Source: Clostridia bacterium
GTDB lineage: Bacteria > Bacillota_A > Clostridia > Oscillospirales > CAG-272
Assembly: GCA_017408625.1 (NCBI GenBank)
Contig: JAFQUG010000056.1
Coordinates: forward strand, 1-10,036
Direction: 5' to 3'
DNA length: 10,036 nucleotides
Below the pieces are notes generated by a model. It was not told the origin of the DNA. It did no database searches and saw only the letters and a program-made list of their open reading frames with translations. Positions 1-6,488 of this stretch are shown here, one piece after another (position 1 is the first letter of the stretch; every line of letters starts with the position of its first letter). The position numbers and the translations under genes were made by a program.

Positions 1-875
1 AGGTAATTGAGCCAGTTGGAGTAGAGCAGGTTTGCGCAGGAGCGCCAGGTGACCACGGGATCGCGGGTCTCGTCGTCGTCCGGGAAATAATTCTTGGGCA
101 GGTCGATGGGCAGCCCCGCGTTCTTGTCGCGCAGATATTCCTTTTTGAGCGTGTCCGCGTCATATTCCGAATGCCCCGTGATGAATACCTGTCTGCCTCG
201 CTCTGTCATGCAGGCAAACACACCCGCCTCGGGGGAGCTTGCAAGGATACGGATCTCGGGAACCTTTTCAATGTCCTCTCTTTTGCAGGTGGTGTGACGG
301 GAGTGGGGCACCGAGAAGGTGTCGTCAAATCCGCGGAACAGGATCGAACGCTTGTAATCAAGAGAATGCTTGTAAACGCCGAAAAGCTTTTTGTCAAGCG
401 GATATTTGGGCACGCCGTAGTGGTAGTAAAGGCCTGCCTGCGCGCCCCAGCAGATGTGGAAGGTGCTGGTCACATGCGTCTTGCTCCATTCCATGATCTC
501 GCAAAGCTCGGGCCAGTAGTCCACCTCTTCAAAGGGGAGCTGCTCCACGGGTGCGCCCGTGATGATCATACCGTCGTATCTCTTGTCCTTGATCTCTGCA
601 AAGGTTTTGTAGAAGGCCAGCATATGGTCGCCCGAGGTGTGCGTTGCCTTGTGCGTCGCAGTTTGCAAAAGCTCCAGCTCTACCTGCAAGGGGGTATTGC
701 CGATCAGGCGCGCGATCTGCGTTTCGGTCACGATCTTTTGCGGCATGAGATTGAGCATGAGCACGCGCAGAGGACGAATGTCCTGCGTGATTGCGCGCGT
801 TTCGGTCATGACAAAGATATTTTCCTCCAGCAGCGTGGTGGTGGCGGGAAGCCTGTTGGGGATCTTGATGGGCAT
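1..875 (-). CDS. metA: Homoserine O-acetyltransferase (MetA family), 3' end cut by window edge
   Basis: Transfers an acyl group from acyl-CoA to the hydroxyl of homoserine, the committed step of methionine synthesis in the cytoplasm. 291 codons are visible from the ATG at 875-873. MetA proteins are about 300-310 residues, so only the last 10-20 are missing. The catalytic Cys142 lies in [10 protein letters not shown], and His235 and Glu237 in GHSEYD. Arg249, which contacts substrate in this family, is present. These fall at the same numbers as in the E. coli enzyme, so the start is well placed. Residue 111 is Glu (GAPVEQLPF) where E. coli has Gly. In this family Glu111 goes with acetyl-CoA and Gly111 with succinyl-CoA, so I call it an acetyltransferase (inference from that rule). 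An AAGGAG site at 882-887 precedes the start. It follows metY by 27 bases, most likely in one transcript. It is unrelated in fold to the alpha/beta-hydrolase MetX. Confidence 0.95.
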   Translation of the reverse strand, partial: MPIKIPNRLPATTTLLEENIFVMTETRAITQDIRPLRVLMLNLMPQKIVTETQIARLIGNTPLQVELELLQTATHKATHTSGDHMLAFYKTFAEIKDKRYDGMIITGAPVEQLPFEEVDYWPELCEIMEWSKTHVTSTFHICWGAQAGLYYHYGVPKYPLDKKLFGVYKHSLDYKRSILFRGFDDTFSVPHSRHTTCKREDIEKVPEIRILASSPEAGVFACMTERGRQVFITGHSEYDADTLKKEYLRDKNAGLPIDLPKNYFPDDDETRDPVVTWRSCANLLYSNWLNY

Positions 876-902
876 GTAATTCTCCTTAAAAACGTACTTG
901 GA

Positions 903-2183
903 TCAGACCTGTTCCAGCGCCTGCTCGAGGTCTGCGATGATATCGGCGGGGTTTTCAATGCCGACAGAGAAGCGCACCAGCTCGGGGCGCACGCCTGCGG
1001 CGATCAGCTGCTCGTCGGTCAGCTGTCTGTGGGTCGCGCTTGCGGGATGCAAAGCACTTGTACGGGCATCTGCCACGTGTACCACAATGGCAGCCAGCTT
1101 GAGGCTGTCCATCAGACGCACGGATGCCTCGCGACCGCCCTTGACGCCAAAGGAAATGACACCGCAGCAGCCGTCGGGCAGGTACTTCTGCGCCAGCTCG
1201 TACTGCGAGTCACCGGGCAGGGAAGGATAGGAAACCCAATCGATCTTGGGATGATTCTGCAGATACTTTGCAACCGCCAGCGCGTTGGAGCAATGCTTTT
1301 CCATGCGCACTGCCAGCGTTTCAAGACCCAGGTTGAGAATGAAAGCGGGAAGGGCGGCCATGGTGCAGCCAAGGTCACGCAAAAGCTGTACGCGCACCTT
1401 GGTGATATAAGCGTTTGCATTGCCAAACTGCTTGGTGTAGATGACACCGTGGTAGGATTCGTCCGGCTCGTTCATTTCGGGATACTTGTCCGAGCCCTCC
1501 CAGTCGAATTTGCCGCTGTCCACGATCACACCGCCCACGACAGTTGCATGACCGTCCATGTACTTGGTGGTGGAGTGTACCACGATATCCGCGCCATGCT
1601 CAAAGGGACGGCACAAAACGGGGGTGGCAAAGGTGTTGTCCACGATCAGCGGAATGCCGTGCTTGTGGGCAAGATTTGCGTATCTTTCAATGTCAAACAC
1701 TACAAGAGCCGGGTTTGCGACCGTTTCGCCAAAGAACAGACGGGTATTTTCGTCGATCTTGGCCTCGATCTCCTCGTCGGTCATATCGGGCGTGACAAAA
1801 CGCACCTCGATGCCAAGACGCTGCAGCGTGACGGCAAAGAGATTGATGGTGCCGCCGTAGATCGAGGACATGGAGATAAAGTTCTGACCTGCCGAGGTGA
1901 TGTTGAGAATGGAAAGCAGGCTTGCGGACTGACCCGAGGACACGAGCATTGCACCAACGCCGCCCTCCATATCGGCAATCTTTGCCTCCACGCAGGAAAG
2001 CGTGGGGTTGGAGATGCGAGAATACATGTGGCCGTCGGCCTTGAGGTCGAACAAATCACCGACATGATCAACGTCGGAGTATTTGTAGGTGGTGCTTTGC
2101 ACGATGGGCAGCACGCGGGGCTCGCCGTTTGCGGGCTCGTAGCCCGACTGTACGCATTTTGTATCGATCTTGTAAGAAGACAT
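903..2183 (-). CDS. metY: O-acetylhomoserine sulfhydrylase (PLP enzyme)
   Basis: Cytoplasmic pyridoxal-phosphate enzyme of the Cys/Met-metabolism family. The expected reaction is O-acetylhomoserine plus sulfide to homocysteine plus acetate. The 426 residues match the usual length of MetY (about 425-430), longer than cystathionine gamma-synthase (about 380-400). The PLP lysine is Lys207 in HSTTKYMDGH. The cofactor aspartate is Asp182 in IVDNTFATP. The phosphate-binding SSGQSA is at 82-87, and YSRISNPT at 54-61 is typical. The MetY insertion (about 225-262, DESYHGVIYTKQFGNAN) and the C-terminal HPASATHRQL (379-388) support MetY over other family members. The start ATG at 2183-2181 has a strong AAGGAGG site about 8 bases upstream. 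It is first in an operon with metA, whose product is its substrate. Related activities such as methionine gamma-lyase or O-acetylserine sulfhydrylase are possible but less likely in this context. Confidence 0.95.
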   Translation of the reverse strand: MSSYKIDTKCVQSGYEPANGEPRVLPIVQSTTYKYSDVDHVGDLFDLKADGHMYSRISNPTLSCVEAKIADMEGGVGAMLVSSGQSASLLSILNITSAGQNFISMSSIYGGTINLFAVTLQRLGIEVRFVTPDMTDEEIEAKIDENTRLFFGETVANPALVVFDIERYANLAHKHGIPLIVDNTFATPVLCRPFEHGADIVVHSTTKYMDGHATVVGGVIVDSGKFDWEGSDKYPEMNEPDESYHGVIYTKQFGNANAYITKVRVQLLRDLGCTMAALPAFILNLGLETLAVRMEKHCSNALAVAKYLQNHPKIDWVSYPSLPGDSQYELAQKYLPDGCCGVISFGVKGGREASVRLMDSLKLAAIVVHVADARTSALHPASATHRQLTDEQLIAAGVRPELVRFSVGIENPADIIADLEQALEQV

Positions 2184-2220
2184 GAAAAATCCCTCCTTGG
2201 GAATGTATTACTAAAGTATT

Positions 2221-2249
2221 ATTATACCATGCTTGGTCAGCAATTGCAA
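2221..2249 (-). promoter_or_regulatory. Sigma-A-type promoter of metY-metA
   Basis: On the minus strand the -35 element is TTGCAA (2249-2244), then a 17-base spacer, then a perfect -10 TATAAT (2226-2221). TGG before the -10 makes it an extended -10. Predicted transcription start is near 2213, leaving a leader of about 30 bases before the metY ATG. No room exists for a SAM riboswitch or T-box, which often control methionine genes in Firmicutes. Confidence 0.85.
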
Positions 2250-2271
2250 GGGCTTTTTGAGGAGAATTTGG

Positions 2272-2323
2272 AAAATGCGGAATACAAAATGCAAAATATA
2301 AAGGGATATCTGCTGTTTTGCAT
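2272..2323. repeat. Short imperfect direct repeat plus inverted repeat between divergent promoters
   Basis: Two adjoining 14-base units beginning AAAATGC (2272 and 2286) agree at 11 of 14 positions. ATGCAAAA (2289-2296) is matched on the other strand by TTTTGCAT (2316-2323), giving 8-base arms around a 19-base loop. The element is AT-rich and sits between the -35 boxes of metY and the plsC operon. It could be an operator, a remnant of a dispersed intergenic repeat, or chance in AT-rich DNA. The rest of 2184-2442 holds only the two promoters and ribosome sites, and no gene. Confidence 0.4.
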
Positions 2324-2372
2324 CCGTTTTTTAATTTTTCTTCACTCTTTATGAATTTTCGGGGGAAAACTC

Positions 2373-2401
2373 TTGCAATCCCGATTGGGTTGTGGTATAA
2401 T
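2373..2401 (+). promoter_or_regulatory. Sigma-A-type promoter of the plsC-suf operon
   Basis: A -35 element TTGCAA (2373-2378), a 17-base spacer and a perfect TATAAT (2396-2401), preceded by TGG (extended -10). The start of transcription would be near 2408, giving a leader of about 35 bases before the first ATG. Its -35 hexamer and spacing are the same as in the divergent metY promoter. Confidence 0.85.
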
Positions 2402-2442
2402 ATAATGTATTTTAGTGCGATGAGACAGAAAGGAATTGCTTT

Positions 2443-3093
2443 ATGAAGCATTTGGAGAATTTCCTTGGGAAAATAGCCGGATTTCTTTTCAGAATTTTCT
2501 GTGTTTTGTTTATTTACGTTGGCTTCAGACCAAAAATTATATATGCAAATCCCGAAAGAAGAAGGAAGGGCTTCGAGCATCCGGTGGTGTTTACCTGTAA
2601 TCACATCTCTCATAAGGACGGGCTTGTGATCGCTACCGTTCTGTGGAAATACCGCGTGCACATTCTCTCCGCAAAGGATCAGATGGAAAAAAGCAAGCTG
2701 TACTATCATGTGCTCAAAAATAATCGCGCCATTCCCGTTAATCGCTTCGGCCTTGATACCGGCTGGATCAAGGAAAGCGTTCGCGTGATGAAGGAAGGGA
2801 ACAGCATGATCATCTTCCCCGAGGGGCATACCTCCAAAACGGGTGAGATGGATCAGTTTCGTCCCGGCTTTGCTCTGCTTGCCAACATGGCGGGCAGCGA
2901 GGTCGTCCCTGCCGTGATCGACGGCAACTACAATTTCTTGTTCGGTAAACGCTTGCGCGTGGTGATCGGTGAGCCGGAGCCCTTGCGTCCGGCTGAGAAC
3001 GGACAGAGAAGCTCGGCACATCTGCAGGCCGAGGCGGACCGTTTCCGTGAGATCTCTCAGAGCCTGATGGAGTTGGCTCGCAAAACCAAATGA
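2443..3093 (+). CDS. 1-acyl-sn-glycerol-3-phosphate acyltransferase (PlsC family), first copy
   Basis: Membrane-associated enzyme expected to acylate lysophosphatidic acid at sn-2 to give phosphatidic acid, the precursor of membrane phospholipids. 216 residues, near the usual 200-250 for bacterial PlsC. A hydrophobic stretch lies at about 8-28. All four family blocks are present in order: NHISHKD (53-59, the HX4D charge relay with His54 and Asp59), AIPVNR (96-101), FPEGHT (125-130) and VVPAVI (154-159). The start ATG is preceded by AGAAAGGA at 2427-2434 and lies about 40 bases after a strong promoter. It is the first gene of the plus-strand operon, and a second PlsC begins 15 bases after its stop. 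Acyl-donor preference (acyl-CoA or acyl-ACP) and exact substrate cannot be told from sequence. The family call is firm. Confidence 0.9.
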   Translation: MKHLENFLGKIAGFLFRIFCVLFIYVGFRPKIIYANPERRRKGFEHPVVFTCNHISHKDGLVIATVLWKYRVHILSAKDQMEKSKLYYHVLKNNRAIPVNRFGLDTGWIKESVRVMKEGNSMIIFPEGHTSKTGEMDQFRPGFALLANMAGSEVVPAVIDGNYNFLFGKRLRVVIGEPEPLRPAENGQRSSAHLQAEADRFREISQSLMELARKTK

Positions 3094-3098
3094 TTTTT

Positions 3099-3103
3099 GG
3101 AGG
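3099..3103 (+). promoter_or_regulatory. Ribosome binding site that fixes the start of the second plsC
   Basis: GGAGG at 3099-3103 sits 5 bases before ATG 3109. An in-frame TTG at 3097 would place the site inside the reading frame, so 3109 is the better start. Confidence 0.8.
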
Positions 3104-3108
3104 TTTTT

Positions 3109-3975
3109 ATGCTTCTTGAACTGTTTTTGACATTGGGTGCGCTTTGCTCCGTACTGACCGTGTTTCTGAATGCGACGCTGGTGACCTCGATCTTTGATAT
3201 CTGGATCCCCGTCGTTTTGTGGTTCGCTTACACGATAGGCTTTTTTGCACTGTATGCACTGGGATTTGTGCTGCTTTCGCTGTTTGTGGATAAGTCCAAG
3301 CTCCAAGCAAAGCCCAATCGCTTCTATCTGGCCGTTTTTGTTGAGACCATTGCGTTGTATTTCCGCTTGGCGCGCATTGAGATCCGCGTGCGCGGCAAGG
3401 AAAAGGTGCCTGCAAACGGAAATTTCCTGCTGGTTTCCAATCACCTGTCCGACCATGATTTTATGTCCATGCTGGTCACGCTCAGAGGCAGAAGCATCCC
3501 CTTTGTGTCCAAGCCCGAGAATTTCGATAAGCCCATCATCGGCAGAATGCTGCACAAGAGCGGCTTTTTGCCCATCAACCGCCAGGAGGCGCGCCAAGCA
3601 TTGCTCACCATCCGTGAGGTTGCAAACCGTTTGAAGTCTATGCCGATCTCTTACGGCGTTTTTCCCGAGGGAACGAGAAATCGTGAGAGCAATACCGAGC
3701 TGCTGCCCTTCCATGAGGGCGTGTTCCTGATGGCCAAGAAGGCGGGCGTTCCCATCGTGGTCGTGCGTGTGACCGGTACGGACCGGGTCAAGAAGCGTGC
3801 TCCTTGGAGAAAAACGCGCGTATACGTGGACTTTGTGGACGTGATTGATGCTGAAACGGTCAAATCCGAAAGATCTCACGAGCTTTCCGAACTGGCAAGA
3901 GAGCGCATGGAGGCCGCTGAGGGCTTGCCCGAGGTTCCCGAGATCCGTCGCACCTTCAAATACGGAAATCTTTAA
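3109..3975 (+). CDS. 1-acyl-sn-glycerol-3-phosphate acyltransferase (PlsC family) with N-terminal membrane anchor
   Basis: Second PlsC-family enzyme in tandem, 288 residues from ATG 3109 (ribosome site GGAGG at 3099-3103). It is longer than its neighbour because of about 60 N-terminal hydrophobic residues that look like two membrane spans (roughly 2-22 and 32-60). The catalytic domain follows: NHLSDHD (111-117, HX4D with His112 and Asp117), a FLPINR block (153-158), FPEGTR (185-190) and VPIVVV (214-219). All catalytic residues are intact, so this should be an active acyltransferase at the inner face of the membrane, probably making phosphatidic acid. It differs enough from the first copy (length, membrane part, motif context) that a recent duplication is unlikely. 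Different acyl chain or acceptor use is a reasonable guess but not shown. The next gene starts 37 bases after its stop. Confidence 0.9.
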   Translation: MLLELFLTLGALCSVLTVFLNATLVTSIFDIWIPVVLWFAYTIGFFALYALGFVLLSLFVDKSKLQAKPNRFYLAVFVETIALYFRLARIEIRVRGKEKVPANGNFLLVSNHLSDHDFMSMLVTLRGRSIPFVSKPENFDKPIIGRMLHKSGFLPINRQEARQALLTIREVANRLKSMPISYGVFPEGTRNRESNTELLPFHEGVFLMAKKAGVPIVVVRVTGTDRVKKRAPWRKTRVYVDFVDVIDAETVKSERSHELSELARERMEAAEGLPEVPEIRRTFKYGNL

Positions 3976-3982
3976 GAAACAA

Positions 3983-3997
3983 GCCGCCCAAGGCGGC
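3983..3997 (+). other. GC-rich hairpin just upstream of the sufC-like gene
   Basis: GCCGCC (3983-3988) and GGCGGC (3992-3997) form a perfect 6-bp GC stem with a CAA loop, 3 bases before the GGAG ribosome site at 4001-4004. No T-run follows, so it is not a standard terminator. In RNA it could partly stop polymerase, protect the downstream message end, or affect ribosome loading. Confidence 0.55.
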
Positions 3998-4011
3998 AAT
4001 GGAGACATACT

Positions 4012-4743
4012 ATGTTAGAACTGCAACACATCTCTTACTCTGTGACCGACGAGGTAACGGGTAAGAAAACCGATATTATCCGTGACGTCAGTCTGACGAT
4101 TGACGACAGATTCGTCGCTATCACCGGGCCGAACGGCTCGGGAAAATCCACGCTGGCAAAGATCATTGCCGGCATCATCACCCCCACCTCGGGCAGAATT
4201 CTGTTCCGCGGAGAGGATATTACCGATCTCGGTATTTCCGAGCGTGCCAATCTCGGCATCAGCTATGCCTTCCAGCAGCCCGTTCGCTTTAAGGGGATTA
4301 CGGTCAAGGACCTGATCTCGATCGCTGCGGGCAAGGAGATCTCGGTCGCCCAGGCCTGCGCATATCTTTCCGAGGTAGGCCTTTGTGCCAAGGAATACGT
4401 CAACCGCGAGGTCAACGCATCCTTGTCGGGCGGTGAGCTCAAGAGAATCGAGATCGCCATGATCAATGCAAGAAATACCCCCTTTGCCGTGTTTGACGAG
4501 CCCGAAGCAGGCATTGACCTGTGGAGCTTTGGCTCGCTGATCACCGTGTTTGAGCGTATGTATGAAAAAAATAAGGGCAGCATTCTGATCATCACGCACC
4601 AGGAGCGCATCCTGGATATTGCGGACACCGTGATTGTGCTTTCCGAGGGTCGCGTGACAGCTATGGGCAGCAAGGAAGAGATCCTGCCCGACCTGTTCGG
4701 CACGCAAAAGCCCTGCAGAGTGATCGCAGGAGGTGAGATCTGA
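4012..4743 (+). CDS. sufC: SufC-like ABC ATPase of a minimal SUF iron-sulfur system
   Basis: Cytoplasmic ABC ATPase, 243 residues (SufC is about 245-260), with no membrane part. It is expected to hydrolyse ATP to drive shape changes in the SufB-type scaffold during Fe-S cluster assembly. Visible motifs are Walker A GPNGSGKST (39-47, Lys45), Q-loop QQP (88-90), signature LSGGE (138-142), Walker B ending FDEPEAGID (161-169, Glu163) and switch His196. The D-loop reads EPEAGIDLWSF instead of the ETDSGLDIDAL type common in aerobic SufC, which fits the divergent branch found in anaerobes and archaea (SmsC). An ATG follows GGAG at 4001-4004. Its stop overlaps the start of the scaffold gene (TGATG), so the two are translationally coupled and surely partners. 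Assignment as SufC rests on this neighbour as much as on the ATPase itself. Confidence 0.88.
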   Translation: MLELQHISYSVTDEVTGKKTDIIRDVSLTIDDRFVAITGPNGSGKSTLAKIIAGIITPTSGRILFRGEDITDLGISERANLGISYAFQQPVRFKGITVKDLISIAAGKEISVAQACAYLSEVGLCAKEYVNREVNASLSGGELKRIEIAMINARNTPFAVFDEPEAGIDLWSFGSLITVFERMYEKNKGSILIITHQERILDIADTVIVLSEGRVTAMGSKEEILPDLFGTQKPCRVIAGGEI

Positions 4744-5672
4744 TGGCCAAGACGATGGATGCTATTCAAAAGAACCTGCTCTCCGAGATCATGGATCTGG
4801 AGATCGTGCCCGAGGGCGCATACAACATCAGAGCAAACGGGGAAAGTGCCGAAAGACACACCACCGCAAACATTGATATCGTGACCAAGACGGACAAGCC
4901 CGGTATCGATATCATCATCAAGCCCGGAACAAAGAATGAACGCGTGGACATTCCCGTGCTGCTGACCAAGACCGGACTCAAGGACCTTGTTTATAACGAT
5001 TTTTATATCGGTGAGGATGCCGATGTGCTGATCGTTGCGGGCTGCGGCATTCATAACGCAGGCGACGAACAAACCGAGCACGACGGTATCCACAGCTTCC
5101 ACGTAGGCAAAAATGCCAAGCTCAAGTACGTCGAAAAGCATTACGGCGAGGGCGAGGGAACGGGCGAGAAGGTGCTCAATCCCACCACCGAAATTGAGAT
5201 CGACGAGGGCGGATATATGGAAATGGAATCGGCTCAGCTGGGCGGCGTGGACTCTACCGTACGCGTCACTCGCGCCAAGCTTGCCGACCGTGCAACTCTG
5301 GTCATCGGTGAGAAGATCATGACGCATGGCAAGCAGACCGCTATCACCGACTTCACGGTGGACCTGGACGGCGAGAATTGCGGCGCACACGTCGTATCCC
5401 GCTCGGTTGCCAAGGATGAGTCGCGTCAGACCTTCCTTTCCTGCATCAACGGCAACAATCTTTGCTCGGGTCACACCGAGTGCGACGCCATTATCATGGA
5501 TAGCGCACGCGTAGATGCCATCCCCAAGGTGGCAGCAAATCACGTGCAGGCTTCGTTGATCCACGAGGCTGCTATCGGTAAGATCGCGGGCGAGCAGCTG
5601 ATCAAGCTGATGACGCTCGGCCTTTCCGAAAAGCAGGCCGAGGAGCAGATCATCAACGGCTTTTTGCGTTGA
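4743..5672 (+). CDS. sufB: Short SufB/SufD-like Fe-S scaffold protein
   Basis: Beta-helix scaffold of the SufBD family, expected to assemble iron-sulfur clusters with the ATPase encoded just upstream. 309 residues, far shorter than SufB of aerobes (about 465-495), because it lacks the long N-terminal region. This is the size of the SmsB-type scaffolds of anaerobes, where a single protein replaces both SufB and SufD. Visible landmarks are AGCGIHN (99-105), the SufB-like HTECD (244-248, with Cys247 where SufB has its key cysteine) and HEAAIGKI (274-281, Glu275). The C-terminal half ends in the family pattern GLSEKQAEEQIINGF (293-307). AGGAGGTGA at 4728-4736 is a near-perfect ribosome site. The start overlaps the ATPase stop by one base. 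No SufS, SufU or SufE gene is in the window, so the sulfur source is unknown. Confidence 0.88.
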   Translation: MAKTMDAIQKNLLSEIMDLEIVPEGAYNIRANGESAERHTTANIDIVTKTDKPGIDIIIKPGTKNERVDIPVLLTKTGLKDLVYNDFYIGEDADVLIVAGCGIHNAGDEQTEHDGIHSFHVGKNAKLKYVEKHYGEGEGTGEKVLNPTTEIEIDEGGYMEMESAQLGGVDSTVRVTRAKLADRATLVIGEKIMTHGKQTAITDFTVDLDGENCGAHVVSRSVAKDESRQTFLSCINGNNLCSGHTECDAIIMDSARVDAIPKVAANHVQASLIHEAAIGKIAGEQLIKLMTLGLSEKQAEEQIINGFLR

Positions 5673-5673
5673 T

Positions 5674-6210
5674 ATGGCACATCCCGTAAAGCATTTTATT
5701 ACCATTACGCAGCACCGCCACAAGGTGATCGCGCACGCATTCCGTGCGGGGATCGGCTGGCAAGGACTTGGACACGATCTTTCCAAGTACAGTCCCACCG
5801 AGTTTTTTGCCGGGGCAAAGTACTATCAGGGAACCCGCAGCCCGGGCGAGGCGCAGCGTGAGAATGAGGGATATTCCGGGATGTGGCTGCACCACCAAGG
5901 ACGAAATAAGCACCATTACGAGTATTGGTTTGACTATATTCCGGCAGCACGCGCATACGGCCCCGTCAAGATGCCGGTGCGCTACGTAGCTGAAATGTTT
6001 TGTGACAGAATGGCTGCCTGCAAGACATATCAAAAAGAAAAATACACAGACCGTAGCGCGCTTGAATACTTTATGCGCGGACAGGCAAGAGCACGCATGC
6101 ATCCTGAAACGGCAGCACTGCTTGAGGGCTGGCTTCGTGTGCTTGCAGAGCAAGGTGAGCGTGAGGCATTTGCCACGGTACGCCGGGCGGTCCGGGAAAA
6201 AAAGTATTGA
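5674..6210 (+). CDS. DUF5662-type protein, His-rich, function unknown
   Basis: 178-residue soluble protein that I recognise as resembling the DUF5662 group; no reaction is known to me. It is rich in conserved-looking polar residues typical of a metal site. These are His14, His16 and His21 near the N-terminus, GHDLSKYSPTEF (33-44), a GTRSP turn (53-57), HHQGRNKHHYEYW (73-85) and Asp111 in a FCDRM helix. The spread of His/Asp and the mostly helical sequence recall HD-type phosphohydrolases, but the exact HD signature is not proven. The start lies one base after the scaffold stop with no good ribosome site, so it depends on translational coupling and belongs to the same operon. A link to Fe-S assembly or phospholipids is suggested only by position. 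Confidence 0.8.
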   Translation: MAHPVKHFITITQHRHKVIAHAFRAGIGWQGLGHDLSKYSPTEFFAGAKYYQGTRSPGEAQRENEGYSGMWLHHQGRNKHHYEYWFDYIPAARAYGPVKMPVRYVAEMFCDRMAACKTYQKEKYTDRSALEYFMRGQARARMHPETAALLEGWLRVLAEQGEREAFATVRRAVREKKY

Positions 6211-6229
6211 CGGTTCGAGAAAGAATTTT

Positions 6230-6234
6230 GGAGG
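6230..6234 (+). promoter_or_regulatory. Ribosome binding site of the 56-residue peptide gene
   Basis: GGAGG at 6230-6234, 8 bases before ATG 6243. It chooses this ATG over an in-frame TTG at 6207 that overlaps the preceding stop and has no such site. Confidence 0.75.
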
Positions 6235-6242
6235 CGATTCTC

Positions 6243-6413
6243 ATGAAACAAAAACTGCTCAGCTTAATCATTTTTATTGTTTGTCTGATCTCTGCGGTGA
6301 GTGCGGGGTTGTTTTCCGTATACCGTAGTGAAGGGAAGATCATTTCTGAAGAGGCTGCAATCAGGATCGAGGAATTTGTCAACCAATTCAAGGGTGAGCA
6401 GATCAGCGAGTAA
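6243..6413 (+). CDS. Small membrane or secreted peptide, 56 residues, unknown function
   Basis: Begins MKQKLLS, followed by a hydrophobic stretch (about 5-26), then a charged, probably outward-facing tail rich in Glu, Ile and Lys (28-56). The SAVSAG segment at 17-22 could be a signal-peptidase site, in which case a tail of about 35 residues is released. Otherwise it is a single-span membrane peptide. It has a strong GGAGG site, lies 32 bases after the DUF5662-type gene and is the last gene before the operon terminator, all of which favour a real gene. I recognise no family. Length and composition give no enzyme activity. A role as a small partner of the membrane acyltransferases is only a guess. 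Confidence 0.65.
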   Translation: MKQKLLSLIIFIVCLISAVSAGLFSVYRSEGKIISEEAAIRIEEFVNQFKGEQISE

Positions 6414-6434
6414 GCGATAAGCGCACCAAAATAA

Positions 6435-6474
6435 AAAAGATCGCACGTACTCCGAGGGGTACGTGCGATCTTTT
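6435..6474. terminator. Bidirectional intrinsic terminator between convergent operons
   Basis: A perfect 12-bp stem (6439-6450 with 6459-6470) extends by four A-T pairs to 16 bp (6435-6438 with 6471-6474), around an 8-base loop. On the plus strand it is followed by TTTTCTTTT. On the minus strand the complementary A-run gives TTTTTTATTTT. It therefore stops both the plus-strand operon ending at 6413 and the minus-strand gene ending at 6489. Confidence 0.95.
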
Positions 6475-6488
6475 CTTTTGAGCAGTGT

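Noticed and set aside
2289..2323. Terminator in the divergent intergenic region
   Set aside because: Genes on both sides point away from it, so no transcript would end there. The stem is A-T rich with a 19-base loop.
171..2354. Very long open frame on the plus strand across metA and metY
   Set aside because: It lies opposite two clear, motif-complete genes. The translation is low-complexity His/Val/Gly/Leu-rich with no family pattern, and it is a by-product of the codon use of the real genes.
3983..3997. Rho-independent terminator between plsC and sufC
   Set aside because: No T-run follows the hairpin and the ribosome site begins 3 bases later, so it is listed as a hairpin of unknown role.
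2068..4008. Long open frame on the minus strand opposite both plsC genes
   Set aside because: It runs through the metY promoter region and opposite two intact PlsC genes, and shows no recognisable domain or ribosome site.
4263..5798. Long open frame on the minus strand opposite the sufC-sufB pair
   Set aside because: Same reason: antisense to well-supported genes with conserved motifs, and no family features of its own.
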